Shown here: one piece after another, positions 33,561-46,134 of the stretch
Numbering within the stretch: position 1 is the stretch's first letter
Layout of the letters: each line of letters opens with the position of its first letter
Origin: Trichobilharzia regenti
Lineage: Eukaryota; Platyhelminthes; Trematoda; Strigeidida; Schistosomatidae
Direction of reading: 5' to 3'
DNA: 64,000 nucleotides
Assembly (NCBI GenBank): GCA_944472135.2
Contig: OX235263.1
Coordinates: forward strand, 1,099,517-1,163,516
The notes under the pieces: generated by a model
Seen by the model: the letters and a program-made list of their open reading frames with translations, nothing else
What the model was told of the DNA's origin: nothing
The model's database searches: none
Position numbers and translations under genes: made by a program

Positions 33561-33990
33561 GAAGATTTGTAGCTCAGGTGGATGATTTAGATGTGGTTGT
33601 TTTCTCTGAGCTGGACAGTTGATTTGCGAAACTTTCTTCGACCTACTAGGTGACATCTTCAGTGCATTCTTCAATTTGAAGTACAGGTCAAGTTACCGAA
33701 TTCTGTGTAGCACAAACAGTTGGTAGAAAGAAGTCAGAAGATATAATTAGTAGAAATTATCTCCAAAAAGAATAGTGACATCGAACAACTCATAGATTTA
33801 TTGGATCCGGTAATTACAACGAGTGAATGCATATGTGCCATCGGGAACGGTTTTGTAGACGTCAGCAACAGTCTCCCCGATGACTACAACCAAGCAGTCT
33901 ACACCTTCCTATGCGGCTAGCTCAAAGCAACGGTTACAGACTTTATGGAGTGTTACCAATTTTTCCGATCTGACAACCCCGCAAACTCAT
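33561..33990. repeat. Dispersed repeat F and unassigned sequence
   Basis: 33560-33690 (gtagctcaggtggatgattt, tgttttctctgagctgg, gacatcttcagtgc) recurs at 46835-47115 and, inverted, at 29205-29330. It has no tRNA-like head or coding content that I can see. 33700-33990 is unassigned. Confidence 0.5.
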
Positions 33991-33994
33991 TTCA

Positions 33995-35440
33995 TTGTAA
34001 TTCCATATTAGTTTGTTTATTAGATGTATCACACAGTGGTGAAACAGTATCATTTACTGGATGGTGTTTCGAAAAACTTTTATTGTTTATAATCATATCA
34101 ATTGTAATCACTCGACTTGGAAACTTGATTTTTATACTTTTCTTTGTTTTCTCCTATTTGTCGTAGGGGTAGTCGAATTTTGATATAAGTATAAGACTTG
34201 GGCACTGTGGTAGAGTATAATTCCATTATAGATAAGATTTTTATTTTGATAAATCGCACAGTGTTTACAGTTATATGAACTGATGACGTTTCGAGCACAA
34301 TTTATTGCTCATAATCATATCAAGGTAATCACACGACTTCCTAAATTCATTTATATAGTTCCATTGTTTTTCTCTTGATTTTCACTTGATTTGATTGGTA
34401 ATAGTATTTTCCATATTTCAGGTATGAGTGACGAGTCATTCCTATTGCATGTGTTGGGTGTAGACTCGATGAACAAGGATTCAGTAATCAACCTCTCTCT
34501 CCACCTATCTAGATTTTTAACACACTCTCACCCTATTGTGTGGTTGTTTGTTAATGCGTGAAGTGCAATTGCTGAGCTTTTTTCTAAATTACTTATCTTT
34601 TCAGCGTCAATCATTCTTACCTTAGACAAATTTTTATGTGCCGACAATCTGACTACCCCTGACCTACTAGTTTGACCTATGTAGTTGACCTCACAGTCAT
34701 TGCATGGCATTTTGTAAATAATATTATTTTGTCTAATTGGGTCAACTGGGTCCTTTAACCTACAGAGCTTGTCCCTGAGTGAGTTTGTAGGTTTAAATGC
34801 CACCCTAATTCCTATTTTATTCAGAATCCCACGTAGTGTCTCAGATGTCCCCTCTTTATATGGTATAACTGTGGATGACTTGTATTCTTTCTTATTTATG
34901 TTATTATTACTAGTTTCACAATTATTTTTATTTTGTTTTTGGCCTTTAATGATCTTCCTAATGAATTTTATAGGATAGTTATTCAACACCAACGCTTCTT
35001 CTATCTGTTTTAATTCATCATTTAGATCTTTTTTGTGCTACTTAGTGCCACTGTTCGGTTTGTTAAACATTTAACTAAGCCTGCCTTAACAGTTAAAGGA
35101 TGAGACGAATTAAAGTCTAAATATCTATTAGAATGCGTTGGTTTTCTATAAAAACTAGTGTGTAATTTGCCTTCTTTTATTCTTTTTATCTTACAATCTA
35201 ACATAGCTAATTCTCCTTGTTCATTTTCTGATTTGAATGTGAATTTAATTCCCTCAACTTGTGAGTTTATATGTGTCAAGAAGCTAGAGATGTGTTCTGT
35301 TTTTAACACTGTGAAAGTGTCATCCACATATTTTCGGAGTGGGGTTAAATGTATTGAGGGCACTATTTTCCCAGCAGATATCAGGGACATGTGATGAGTC
35401 ATTTCTATAACATGTATTTGCAGTTTCACTGTATTCATAT
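33995..35440 (-). pseudogene. Penelope-like element, RT end to endonuclease
   Basis: On the minus strand, 35438-35022 contains the RT catalytic segment RKYVDDTFTVL, then HINSQVEGIKFTF, LDCKIKRIKEGKLHTSFYRKPTHSNRYLDF. 34992-34528 contains the linker with IPYKEGTSETLRGILNKIGI, the cysteine pair KMPCNDCEVNYIGQTSRSG (a VNYIG variant of GIY-YIG) and RLSAHKNLSK. The terminal repeat follows at 34160-33995. A frameshift near 35030 separates the two frames and the N-terminal RT is missing. This is one of the better preserved PLEs here. Confidence 0.82.
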
Positions 35441-35584
35441 GTCAACTGACACTCTTCATCGTGGAAGAAGACATCCAGGAATGAGCAGCTTGTCTCTTAG
35501 TCATCTCAGTCAATGTAACTTCAAAGTTGGATACACATTGGTTCGCCTTTTCTGTGACCATTTCACTAGTGTGGAATTTGTATA

Positions 35585-35772
35585 ATTTTTTTTATTATAG
35601 CTTGATTCCACGCCGCATTTTCGCTACAACTATGGAATTTTCAGCATGTGATATCGGTAGCCCAAATTTTGCAGGCCAGCCATTGATATCGTGTGTGCGT
35701 CGGCAGGGAATCGAACCCTCGACCATATGGATGGTTGGCGAGAGTCCGAACCGCTGTGCCACCGACGCACAC
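35585..35772 (-). repeat. SINE family B (well preserved)
   Basis: The complement has the head gcacagcggttcggactctc, box B gagggttcgattccc, the gcacacgatatcaatggctg body and the 3' end gaaaattccatagttgtagc, then aatcaagctataataaa. Both internal pol III promoter boxes look intact. Confidence 0.78.
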
Positions 35773-37584
35773 CATAAGTCTTTGGTCGTCTTATTATTAT
35801 TATTTTGATACCATACTGTATGCACAAAGTGACACGGCTGCGAAATACAAAGTTAGACTAATAGAAGGATGCATATTCAATGAGTGTGTGTGTGTGTATT
35901 TGTAACCTGAGTCATTGTCATGTCAGCTGACAACTCAGAATTCACCTTCTATTTAATCGTCTTCTTCTCTCTCCATTACACTTCTTTTTAATGTTTGTTG
36001 AAATAATTAAGGTATTAGTGAACTCCATTAACAACACAATTCGCCTTATCTCATTTCTCAATCCTTCACAAAGTTTATCTCCTTTTTATACATTTCTCCA
36101 TTCGATTAAAATACAAATTGAATGTACATTCTGACTGTATTCCAACGGTAATGGATGTTATCTTCCCAACATCCTGTTTCTTTTTAATTTCACCGCTGTC
36201 ACATCAACTGTAATTTTGTCTGGGTGTAACTCTGATTTATTCGTTTGATAAACACTCGTTTAGAAATAAGTGAATAGCAGGAATCTTAAATTTTTTAAAG
36301 ACAAAGTTGTTTAAGTAAAATTTCTCTGCATACCAGTGCGTTGCAATGGAATGTTTTCTCACACAGCTATTCAATGTGAAAACGGTTATTATGTGTTAAC
36401 TGAAAAAGGTTAATTTTGTATTTCTCGTTGATTATACAGGAGCGAAATGTTCAATGTTTGTTGACATGTCGCCTTGTAGTTCAGAAATTTCTACGATGTA
36501 TGAGGCTTGACATGGTGCTGAATGGCGGATGGTGATTAGCAATGGAATGCAAACTACGCATTTTAATATATTGGGGATGTCACTGATTATGAACATTGAA
36601 CGTTTGTTCATTGGCCTTGGTCATTGTTGGCAGGCAATTTGAAGGCGTCAGTGAATCAACCATTCCTTGAAAAATATTTGTTTATAGACTTAGTATAGAG
36701 CATTGATTTTAACAAGCAAAGAATACAATTTCTTATCATTCATTGTGTTTTGGAATTAAAGTCAATATCTAGGCTAAGTAATTGTCAATTCGGAGCGTCT
36801 TCTGAAATAATAGGAACTTAGGATTAAGTTTCTTGACAGAAGATTCCAGACACATGCAAGTGGCAAGTTACAGATAGAATGAAATTAACAGCCTGGATTC
36901 CTTTGCTAGTCACTATTTATCAATAATGTCTAATATTTGTGTGGTCTATCCATTTCGTGTCAAAGAATATTATGAACGGGAACAGACGCTGACTTGACAC
37001 TTAAATGACGCTGAAATGTATAGATAATGTAATTTTCAAAATGAAATTAGTAAAATAAGGAAGCCTTATGCTGGAATTTAACAAATCTTTATCAACTTTT
37101 ACCACCATTGTTCAGTTTAAATTATTGATTGGATATCTTAAACATCATCGCTAAATATTTCCACTCATAATCAGTTTTCTTGTCTACAAAGATTTATGAA
37201 TAAGTATTTTCTTCCTCAAAAAAATAGTGGAAATCACTTTGCTTAGTTATTTTACTAACATAAAGTAAAGGTGACAGTTAAATAAAATTAACAAAACCGA
37301 CACGTTTCGATCTGAGGGCGAAGACCAAACCCTGCGGCATCCTGTGTGGCCCACAAGACTTCCTTGAAAAACATGCAGTCAAAAAAACTCTCCAAAGACA
37401 GCACAAAAAGACGATTGATCGATCTATGTGGTTACATTCTACCATAGTAGCAACAAGAACACAAAATCAACTAAGCAGTGCCGTTGGCAGCTATACAGTC
37501 AAAGGAACGTCCTAAGCTGTGAAGAAGAAATTAGTTAGCTAAAATCTAACTGTAACAAGTACAAGGGAATAAAGTAGAATATCT
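35773..37584. other. No gene recognised; traces of hammerhead SINE
   Basis: Mostly anonymous intron sequence with a short GT run (about 35885-35900). About 36485-36575 on the minus strand resembles the family A 3' part (aaatgcgtagtttgcattcc, attgctaatcaccatcc), and 36890-36920 has cctggattcctttgctagtc, the segment just downstream of the ribozyme cleavage site. Confidence 0.5.
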
Positions 37585-38320
37585 CCATATCAGTTTGTTT
37601 ATTAGATGTATTACACAGTGAGTGAAACAGTATTACTGTTTACTGGATGACACAGTTTCGAACAAATTTTATTATACATAATCATTTGATCAATTATAAT
37701 CACACGATTTCGAAGTTTGAGCTCTGTAGTGTTCTTTGTCCTCTCCTATTTTTCGTCAGTGGGGTAATAGAATTTTCCATATATCCGTCTGTGACAGGGG
37801 TTGAACAATTCTCATTACACGTGTTTGTAGTTGATTCGATAAACAAAGATTCCGTCGTTATCAAACTCATCTTATTCCATCCATCCTATTGTATGGCTGT
37901 GTGTAACTGCATGTAGTGAGTGCTATAGCTGAACTTCTCTCTAGATTTCTTATCTACCTGTCGAGTCAACCAACCTAGATTTTGCTAGGCTTTTATGTTC
38001 AGCTAGTCTGACTGACTGCGCCCGTGTTCTACTACTCTGACCTGTGTATTTGACCTGATAATCATTGCAGGCAGGATAATAGATAAATTAAACTGGTTTG
38101 TTTTAAAGACTCCACAGGACTGATCCTTTAAATGACAAAGCTTCTTTCTGATTCAGTTTGTGAGTGGTTCGAATGCCAGCCACTTTTATTTCTGCCAGCA
38201 TTGTTCAGAATTCTGCGTAAGGTTTTCGAGGTTTCTTCGTTGTATGGAATTACTACTGAAACTGTGTCATCCAGTAAACAGTAATACTGTTTCATCACTG
38301 TGTGATACATCTAATGGTCA
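37585..38320. mobile_element. PLE remnant with inverted terminal repeats
   Basis: The left end (gtttgtttattagatgtatt acacagtg) and right end (cactgtgtgatacatctaat) are inverted copies of the second PLE terminal repeat. Inside, the minus strand reads VIPYNEETSKTLRRILNNAG followed by endonuclease-region fragments with stops. It is a short deletion derivative. Confidence 0.7.
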
Positions 38321-38744
38321 AATTAATTGAGAATATCTCCAAAAAGTGGGTTCAAAAACTTTGTGTAAAAGACTAACACACCAACAATTCCTAATGACAT
38401 TTCAAGATCAGAATAACGTTCACTAACCTTAACAAAATCATGTCACGAAACAGCACTTTATCAGTAGTTTGCACAGACAAAATAAAGAACATTGAAATTA
38501 GACATTAGACAGGAACGAAGACAAATAAAAGGGATCAAGTCAGCATATGATATATAAATGTCAGAACAATGATATAAGGTCTGGATGAGAGGGGGATAAT
38601 GGTTACCTAGTTAGCTGAAACACCTAAATTAGTATAAACATTTTGATTAAATCGTTCAGGGGGTTCTTCCAAACAACTCTACCATTCCACTTGATAACTA
38701 TAAATCAACACCTGAGTATAATTGGAAATCCAGATCTCTTAAGT
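38321..38744. other. No gene recognised
   Basis: Anonymous AT-rich sequence between two retroelement fragments. Confidence 0.5.
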
Positions 38745-39540
38745 ATTGACTTCAGGTGGACATAGATAAAACAGAGGCGATTAATATTCCTGGCCAACAA
38801 CAAAAGCAACAACAACAGACAATAGTCAGCCAGCATAGATGGGAGGAATCTGAAAGAAGCAACCTCCTGCACCTACCTACCTACCTGGGGAGCATCGTTT
38901 CAACTACAGGCGGACGGAAATGACAAGGATATCAGAACAATGATCGGTGAAATAAAGGCAAGCTTTCATTTCCCTCAAGTCTGTGTGGAGGAGATCAACA
39001 ACATTCAGCATGAAAATAAAAATAAGATTGGGACTTCTAACTCCAGTGTGAAGTCAGTGCTACATACTATACGGATCAGAATCGTGGCGCGTCATGAAGA
39101 GCGCCTCAAACAAACTACATACCTTTATCGATAGCTGTCTTTGCTCAGAACTTCAATCAAGATAAGATGGCCGTCCACAAACGATCAGCAACAGAAAGGG
39201 ATCTCTGGCAATCAGTTAACCAAAACAACCAGGAACTGATTGTGCAACAGGAAGGTGTGCAGTAAGAAATGCCGGTAGATTGGCTGGCAATACTCTGAGA
39301 AAACAAACCATCAAGTGACATCACACGTCAGGCCATCGCTAGAGTGGAACCCGGCTGAATAGAAAGCCGCGAGTTGGTTGTCAGTGTAAGAGTAATATGG
39401 AGAAGGTCATGGAAGGAGGATATGAAAGCGTGTGGGCAGACCTGGAGCCAGATGAAAACGTTGGCAGAGAACCAAACGCAATAGAGACGTGAGGCTGAAG
39501 CTATATTTCCCTCTAACAACTAAAGGAAACAATAATAATA
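38745..39540 (+). mobile_element. RTE-clade retrotransposon, 3' fragment
   Basis: This is the same region as 23285-24040 in broken frames: gacatagataaaacagaggc, caagtctgtgtggaggag, ttgggacttctaactcc, and the 3' end with gtgaggctgaagctatattt, ccctctaacaactaaagg and AATAAT repeats. Frameshifts are numerous. Confidence 0.75.
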
Positions 39541-40079
39541 GTAGTGTAGTTAACTCTTCTATATTTTATGATATGAACAGAACTATTCAACATTAAAATT
39601 CCAACTTCCTGCTGATTGAAATCTATCGATATGAAGCCTTTTTAAATAGACATACATATATGTAAATATTTCTATTGCTTATCAGTTAACATCTATAAAA
39701 CATCTGTCCTACAGCATGTAAAGTTTCCATTTAAAGTGAAATATAAAATTGTTTTTATAAAACTTTCGAAAAATGCCTACATTAAATCTGACAAGATGAA
39801 AAAATGAGGAAGCACGGAAACATTCAGTCGATAAGTCTGATGTATAAAACCAAAGCAAAAAGTAACATATACAACTGTGAATCAAGCTAAAAATGGTTTA
39901 GGTATTGGTTTTGTTGGGATTTTGTTTGATTGCATGGAGCATCTGATCCAGTGGTCGGTGAACTAGGATGAAACAGCTATCTGGGAGTACTCCCAGATGG
40001 TTTTCCAGTGGTACCCATGCAATTAAACAAAATCCCTACAAAACCAATACTTGAAAATTCACCTGATGGTCACTAGTGA
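39541..40079. other. No gene recognised
   Basis: AT-rich intron sequence. From about 39940 the sequence (gatccagtggtcggtgaact, actcccagatggttttccag) resembles an inverted, partial relative of SINE E. Confidence 0.45.
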
Positions 40080-40430
40080 CTGGACCTATTCAGGGGTTCT
40101 AGTGAGAAGCCGTGGCCAGTAAGGTACAGCAGGTTGAAGATGAGGCGGTAACTCATCAAAGAAGATATTGCGAAATGTCATTGCGCTATGTCATGAATTG
40201 GCAGAAGTTAGAATTCAAGGACAATTGGATCGGGTCTCAATGGCTCAATGGTCTACGAGCTCGCTAGTGTGGTAACCAGAAGGTCCTGGGTTCCAGCCCT
40301 GTCTTTGAGTGCGTACTGTTGAAAATTCCCAAACTAGGACAAAGCAGTTGTCCAGTACTCCCAGGTTTTCTAGTGGTTCTCTAACTGATCTCAGTTCATG
40401 ATGAAATCCTCCATGCCATAATAATGGTTT
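40080..40430 (+). repeat. tRNA-like SINE family E
   Basis: The head ctcaatggctcaatggtcta with cgagctcgc and box B-like tgggttccagccc is followed by actaggacaaagcagttgtc and the tail atgatgaaatcctccatg. It is the plus-strand relative of 8225-8580. Confidence 0.6.
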
Positions 40431-40517
40431 AGTTTTAAATCCTGACATAAACAATCAAGCTTTTCTTGAGGCTTGACGTTCTTAATGAAGAAGAGGTTTC
40501 TAAAAATGTGTAAATCA

Positions 40518-40740
40518 GAGATGGCTGGTGGCAATCGGTCGGAAAAAAACTGAACCTAGAGGTTTCGTGCTTGTTGGCATTTATGACTATCAATTATCCA
40601 TCCAAAATGTATTGTGAGAACGACTCATTTATCTGGATGACCACATTGAAAAACTTGACTTATAGAACTGAACCATTATCAACACCAAGGGCAAGACTCA
40701 TGACCTACTGGCCTCCTAGTGAGTTAATATATGTGTAAAA
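40518..40740 (-). repeat. SINE family C remnant
   Basis: The start gatggctggtggcaatcggt and the segment tttcgtgcttgttggca match the family C end region. The tRNA-like head is lost. Confidence 0.5.
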
Positions 40741-40747
40741 TATATGT

Positions 40748-41689
40748 GTGAATACTCACATACAAACAAGACCATATAAGGAAATTAATAAATCAATAGA
40801 CACAGTTATGAATAAAGTTAAGAAATCAACAGTGAACCTTATACGCCGAATGAAGTCGTTTCTAGGTGAGTCTAAGTGGTTTAATTTAATGCCCAAAACT
40901 AATTACCCCACTAGGATGTATGGTGTTGTTAAAATTCATAAATCAGGATACCCTATTAGGCCTATAGTTGATTTTAGAAATTCACCTACCTATGAATTAT
41001 CTAAATATTTAGCCACGGTATTAAATCCCCTAAATATCCACTCGAAATCTAGACTAACTAATTCTTATGAACTAAAACACAGATTAGATCATTTAAAATT
41101 AGATAATGAAGAAAAAATGGTTAGTTTTGACATTGTCAGTTTATATACACGTATACCAATAAATATGGCTATAGAGGCGGTCAGAAACGAACTCATTTCT
41201 GACCAAGAACTCGAACTTAGGACAAAAGTGCCAATTGAGGACATAATGCTGGGAGTGCAGCTTTGCCTGACTTCTACAGTATTAAAATTCCAAGGGAAAA
41301 TGTACAAACAAACTGAGGGAGTTGCCATGGGATCACTAATATTCCCGATTGTATCAGGTATATTCATGGATAGATGGGAATACACAGCGACTGAAACGTT
41401 CAGCACCTCCGCAAACGTTTGGTGGAGGTATGTAGATGACACATTCGCTGCACTTAGAACACAAGATATAAATAGATTTTTCGAACATATCAACTCAAAG
41501 GTAGGGGCAATTCAATTCATTTATAAATTGGAAGGTCAGGAAGGGGAACTTCCAATGTTAGATTGCAATGTAAGAAGGAAAGAAGATGGAAAGTTAAACA
41601 CTAGTGGTTACAGGAAACCCACACATTCAAATAGATCATCCGACCTAATCTATGCCAGTCGAAATAGGATTGGTGAAATGTTTAGCTGA
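40748..41689 (+). pseudogene. PLE reverse transcriptase ORF
   Basis: This 313-residue open frame lacks only the extreme N-terminus. In order it shows KTNYPTRMYGVVKIHKSGYP (RT motif 1 region), IRPIVDFRNSPTYELSKYLA (about residues 72-92), VSFDIVSLYTRIPI (motif A with the catalytic Asp), TEGVAMGS (motif B), and WRYVDDTFAAL (motif C at 41429-41440, both Asp present). The post-palm segment ELPMLDCNVRRKEDGKLN follows, then RKPTHSNRSSD. PLE RTs copy RNA at exposed DNA 3' ends. All catalytic aspartates are present, but the frame shifts near 41650, before the rest of the protein, and the element is further split by Merlin, so it is not autonomous. Confidence 0.85.
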
Positions 41690-41796
41690 CAGAGCACAAA
41701 TACTAAGTTGTACCAAGGGAAATGTAAGACAGAAAGTGATACACATAAAAGAAGCCTTGAAACTTAATAATCACCCTGATAAATTAGTGATGAAAT

Positions 41797-41804
41797 ATGT
41801 AAGG
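41797..41804. repeat. Merlin target-site duplication, left
   Basis: The 8-mer atgtaagg abuts the left inverted repeat and is repeated at 42699-42706 immediately after the right one. Eight to nine bases is the known length for Merlin insertions. Confidence 0.92.
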
Positions 41805-42698
41805 GGCGAAGTTAAACTTTCGACACCACTATTTACCAATCAGCGAATTATCCAATGAGATTCACGAATGACGTCTAATTATCCAATGAGGTTCACGAAC
41901 GCAGTTCAATGTTGTATAGTGCTTGATTCATTTCTAATGCGTGACCTTACAAGGCTATTGTTGCAATTCAAGGAGGTTAGCGTTTTCCAGTATTTCCTGG
42001 ATTTGAGTTGCTCCGGAAAGAGCGAATTCGTTGGTGTGGTGGTATCATGACTTTAAAAAGCTATACCAAATCAACTGATGGGTTTGTTCACCGTTGTGTT
42101 ATATGTTTGAAGCCTACTAACGCTAGAGAGGGTAAGCTGATAATTTTAATATTTCGTAGGAACTTTTTTCGCTAGGTCGCTTCTTTCCCTAAGGATAGCA
42201 GATAGAAAAGCAACTACTCTTATACCTATTATTACCAGACTTGTTAAGCGGGGGTCAATTATACACACCGACGAGTGGAAAGGCTACAATTCGCTGTCAT
42301 CTCTGGGATATATTCATCATAGAGACAACCATTCAAGTGATTTTGTGGATCCCGTTACGAGGACACATACAAATTCTAATGAAGGATTTTGGGGCAGGTT
42401 GGAAAATAGGATAAGGGCTATAAACAGATCTCAAAAGGATCTCATTTATAGTCATTTGGATGAATATATGTACAGGATATGGTGTAACTTCTCCATTGAC
42501 AGTCCCATGCTAAACTGGGAGATTTTTCTCTCACATGTTCGAGAAAGATATCCCATGTAACCTTTTTTATTATCTATTTTATGCTTTTTTTCTATAAATA
42601 TACATTTCCATTCATCATATATGCCTCTTTAATGTGATTGGTCCGTCCGAGGTCGTTTGCTGATTGATTGTTAGTGGTGTCTAAAGTTTAACTTTGCC
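41805..42698 (+). mobile_element. Merlin DNA transposon, complete ends, deleted transposase
   Basis: The 894-bp element has terminal inverted repeats of about 27 bp (left ggcgaagttaaactttcgac..., right complement ggcaaagttaaactttagac..., few mismatches) and the 8-bp duplication atgtaagg. Removing it rejoins a PLE reading frame that matches the uninterrupted relative at 25363-25097 (MKYVR then K). Inside are N-terminal and C-terminal parts of a Merlin transposase. Merlin is related to bacterial IS1016/ISXO2-type transposons and was known in schistosomes. Confidence 0.93.
42051..42560 (+). pseudogene. Merlin (IS1016-like) DDE transposase, internally deleted
   Basis: About 42051-42130 encodes the zinc-binding-like start (STDGFVHRCVIC). 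About 42182-42560 encodes ADRKATTLIPIITRL, RGSIIHTDEWKGYNSL with the second catalytic Asp (42270-42272), and TRTHTNSNEGFWGRLENRIR with the catalytic Glu (42381-42383), ending at TAA. The stretch with the first catalytic Asp is missing, and the frame shifts near 42170. The protein cannot be active, but the ends could still be moved by a transposase supplied elsewhere. Confidence 0.85.
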
Positions 42699-43535
42699 AT
42701 GTAAGGAAACGTAAAAGTTAAGTAAATAATGATAGTTACGATAGTGATAATAATAATAATAATGATAACAATAATTATGATAATAATAATAGGGGTAATA
42801 ATAATAATATTAATGATGACACAAGAAATAGGGAATCTAAGTCATCAGTAGTAATTCCATACAAGGAAGGAACCTCGGAAACCTTACGCAAAATTTCTAA
42901 CAAGGCAGGCAGGAATAAAAGTGGCTGGCATTCGAACCACTCACAAACTCAATTAGAAAGAAGCTTTGTCATTTAAAGGATCAGTCCTGTGGAGTCTTTA
43001 AAACAAAACAATTTAGTTTATCTAATATCAAGCCTACGATGATTTTCAGGTCAAATACATAGGTCAGAGTAGTAGAACAGGTGCAGTGAGTCAGATTAGC
43101 TGAGAATAGAAACCTAGCAAATTCTTGGTTAGTTGAACCGTATAAGATAAGAAATCTGGTGGATAGTTCAGCTATACCACTCACTGAATGCAATTACACA
43201 CAACCGTTTAATAGGATGGATGGGATAAGATGACAGTTTTGAAATCTAATACAAGAGCAGGGTGGAGGGAGAGATTGATAACAGAAGCTTTGTTTATCGA
43301 ATCAACTGCAAATACATGTAGTAGGAATGATTCATCACCTGTCCCTGATATCTGGAAAATTCAACTATACCTGCGATGACGAATAGAAGAGGACAAAGAA
43401 GACTACAAACTGAAATTTCGAAGTCGTGTGATTACAACTGATGAAACGATTATGAACAATAAATTTTGTTCGAAACGTCATCCGGTGAATAATACTGTTT
43501 CACTGACTGTGTGATACATCTAATAAACAAACGAA

Positions 43536-44334
43536 TATAGAACTTCCTAGTGAGTTGTTCATATCCACCAGTGTAATTATCTGAGGATTTCATGAAATAC
43601 AAAATGCAAAAACGGAGAATAACACAGTGAAAAAGAGAGGAATCAACACACGGTCTACCATAGATATCCTACTATTATGACTGACATATAAACCTGACTG
43701 TATATGTTGGACAAAAATTTCCCAACTTTCCATATCTGATAACCCCTTTTATCTGCACCAATTGGTTCATGCATCATCAATCATTCAATCAGCAGCTAAT
43801 AATTTTACGCATGATATGTAGAAAACCAAAAAATTTTGATTCAATGAAGTGTGATTAAGTCAGTAAAAAAATTCTCCTCTTGTCACTGTTATTCTCCAAA
43901 TAGGCATAAAATTTTTGTTGATATGATTGGTAATAGTGAAAGATTTATTTCGTTTCCTTTCTTCTTTTTTTCGTGTGTGTGTGTGTGAGTGTGTGTGTGT
44001 TATCCAGGAGAATCTATGGTCTTGTATCATAGCCTCATTAAAAGCAAATGAATTTGCTACCTTTAGGAAATCTGAAAATAGCAACAACAACAACGATAAT
44101 AATAATGATGATAATGATTAGTAAATTCGATCTATTCTACCCATCATTTTGATGACACGACTTGTCAATTTTAAAAATAAGCCTCCTATGAAAGGAAACT
44201 CGTTATTTCTAAGGCGCGTGCATATTTTCTCAGTTCTTCTTTTTAGTTTTATATGAGGCATGAACCCGTAACAATGGGTTTACGGGGTGTCATAAATGTT
44301 TAAAATAAGTGAATAATAATAATAATAGTAATAA
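43536..44334. other. No gene recognised
   Basis: Intron sequence with a GT-rich run (about 43972-44001) and AAC/AAT/GAT-rich runs (about 44080-44120, 44308-44335). Confidence 0.5.
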
Positions 44335-45785
44335 TAGGGTTGGTGGCACAGAGTTTAGGGAGCTGGCCAACTATGCACTTGATCCGGGGTTCAATTCCAA
44401 GCCGATGCACTCCTTTACGTCGCTAAGCCATTAATAAAAAGCTAGTGAATAGGAAAAGTTGAGCATCCTAGAGAGAATCAGATGCGCCAACCTGGATGGA
44501 AAAATTCGACGGTGACAGGCTGGATTCAGGAAGAAAAAGTCATGCATCGATCAAATCGCAACACTGCGGATCATCAATGAACAGTGATTGGAAAGGCAGT
44601 CACCTCTTTATCTCGACTTCATCGAATTCGAAAAGGTCCTCGACAATGTAGATAGAGAAATGATTTGGAAACTACTTCGCTACTACCAAGAGGTGCCGCT
44701 AAAAATTATACACCTCATCCAACAGTTGTACGACAATGCTGCATGTCAAGTAATCATCAACGGAAATCTCACTGAATTCTTCGAAGAAGTGAAGATGGGA
44801 GTAAGAAAAGACTGCCTGACTGCCTAATATCTCCAATGATTTTTCTGATTTCGGTATAATACGACAGACAGCGGCGGGCAGCTAGGAAACAGACATAAAA
44901 TGGACCTACACAAGAAACTTGGAGGACCTGGATTTCCCCAATGATATGCGGCTGATATCCCACAAGTAAAAAGCAAACATTGACACAGGAAGAAACATCA
45001 AAGAGAGAAATTTGCTCATGTGATTCTAGAAAAAACAGAGGTGATGAAGATTCCTGGACAACAGCCACAGCAACAGCATCATTGACAAACAACAATCAGC
45101 CAGCATAGATTGGAGAAATTTGAGGGAAGCGACCTCCTTCACCTACCTACCTATCTATCTATCTATCTATCTGGGAAGCACCGTTTCAACTACAGGCGGA
45201 CGGAACTGACGAGGATATCAAAGAAAGGGTCGGGAAGGCAAGACAAGCTTTCGTTTCCCTCAAGTCTATGTGGAAGTCAACAGCATTCAGCATGAAAATG
45301 AAAACAAGATCCGGACTCTCAACTCCAATGTAAAGTCAATGCTACTTACTGTGGGGGTCAGAGCACCTCAAACAAACTACAAACCTTCATCAGCAGCTGT
45401 CTTTACTCAGAGCTCCACTAAAGATCAGATGTTCGGCCAGATAACATCAGCAACAAGGAGGGATCTTTGGCAATGAAGTAAACAACCAACCAGGAACCGA
45501 TTTTGCAACATGAGAGTGCGACGGAAGAAGTTGAGGTGGATTGACTGGTCATACTCTGTGAAAACAAACCATCCAGTGACATCACTTGACAAGCCGTCGA
45601 GTGGAACCCGAAAGGAAGCGGGCAGTCTTTCGTCCAAGGGTGGCTTGGAGGGGGTCATGTGAAGAGGAGATGAAAGCATGTAGGCAGACTTGGAGCCAGG
45701 TGAAAACTTTAGCAGAAAACCAAACGCAATTGATACGCAGGGCTGAAGCCCTATGTTCCTCTAGGAACTAAAGGAAGGAATTAAT
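44335..45785 (+). mobile_element. RTE-clade retrotransposon fragment, led by tRNA-like family D
   Basis: 44335-44505 carries a tRNA-like unit (tggtggcacagagtttaggg, box B-like ggggttcaattcc). It is followed by AGFRKKKSCIDQIATLRII, SPLYLDFIEFEKVLDNVDREMIWKLL and FFEEVKMGVRKDC (RTE RT core, ending just before the catalytic box), and after a deletion by KTEVMKIPGQQPQQQ, GRTDEDIKERVGKARQAF and the RTE 3' end (gctgaagccctatgttcctc, taggaactaaagg). Frames change several times. Confidence 0.8.
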
Positions 45786-46134
45786 AACACTAATACTTAT
45801 GGTATCAGGCCAATCACACAACAAGAACTGGTGATTTTCCCTTCATTAATTTCGAATACGATCAAATCAATCTGAAAATCTTGATGTATAACTGCTTGAA
45901 GCTTTGGACTCATTAAGAAGGACGTTATCACAAAATCCATCTGGTAAATTGTTGTTCATTCTGCAGAGAAGACTAACAATTACTCACTTCTATTGTGCAG
46001 AAGGTTTATAAAACAGAAAGATTGAGCGAAGAAATATTTACTTTTCAATTAGATTCTCATCTAACTTTGGCTCTACTGTAATATACATGTAGAGGATTTT
46101 TATTACAATACACAACAATTCACCAATCAAGTGG
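45786..46134. other. No gene recognised
   Basis: Anonymous intron sequence. Its last four bases, gtgg at 46131-46134, are the left target duplication of the solo LTR. Confidence 0.5.

Larger units (their letters stand above)
40741..43535 (+). mobile_element. Penelope-like element carrying a nested Merlin transposon
   Basis: The longest PLE in the window. It comprises an RT ORF (40748-41689), the post-RT segment (41652-41804), a Merlin insertion (41805-42698), the rest of the post-RT segment and an Asn-rich repeat (42707-42840), the linker IPYKEGTSETLRKISNKAG (42850-42910), an endonuclease relic (to 43200), and a terminal repeat that ends near 43535 (actgtgtgatacatctaata). Frames are shifted after the RT. 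Confidence 0.85.
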
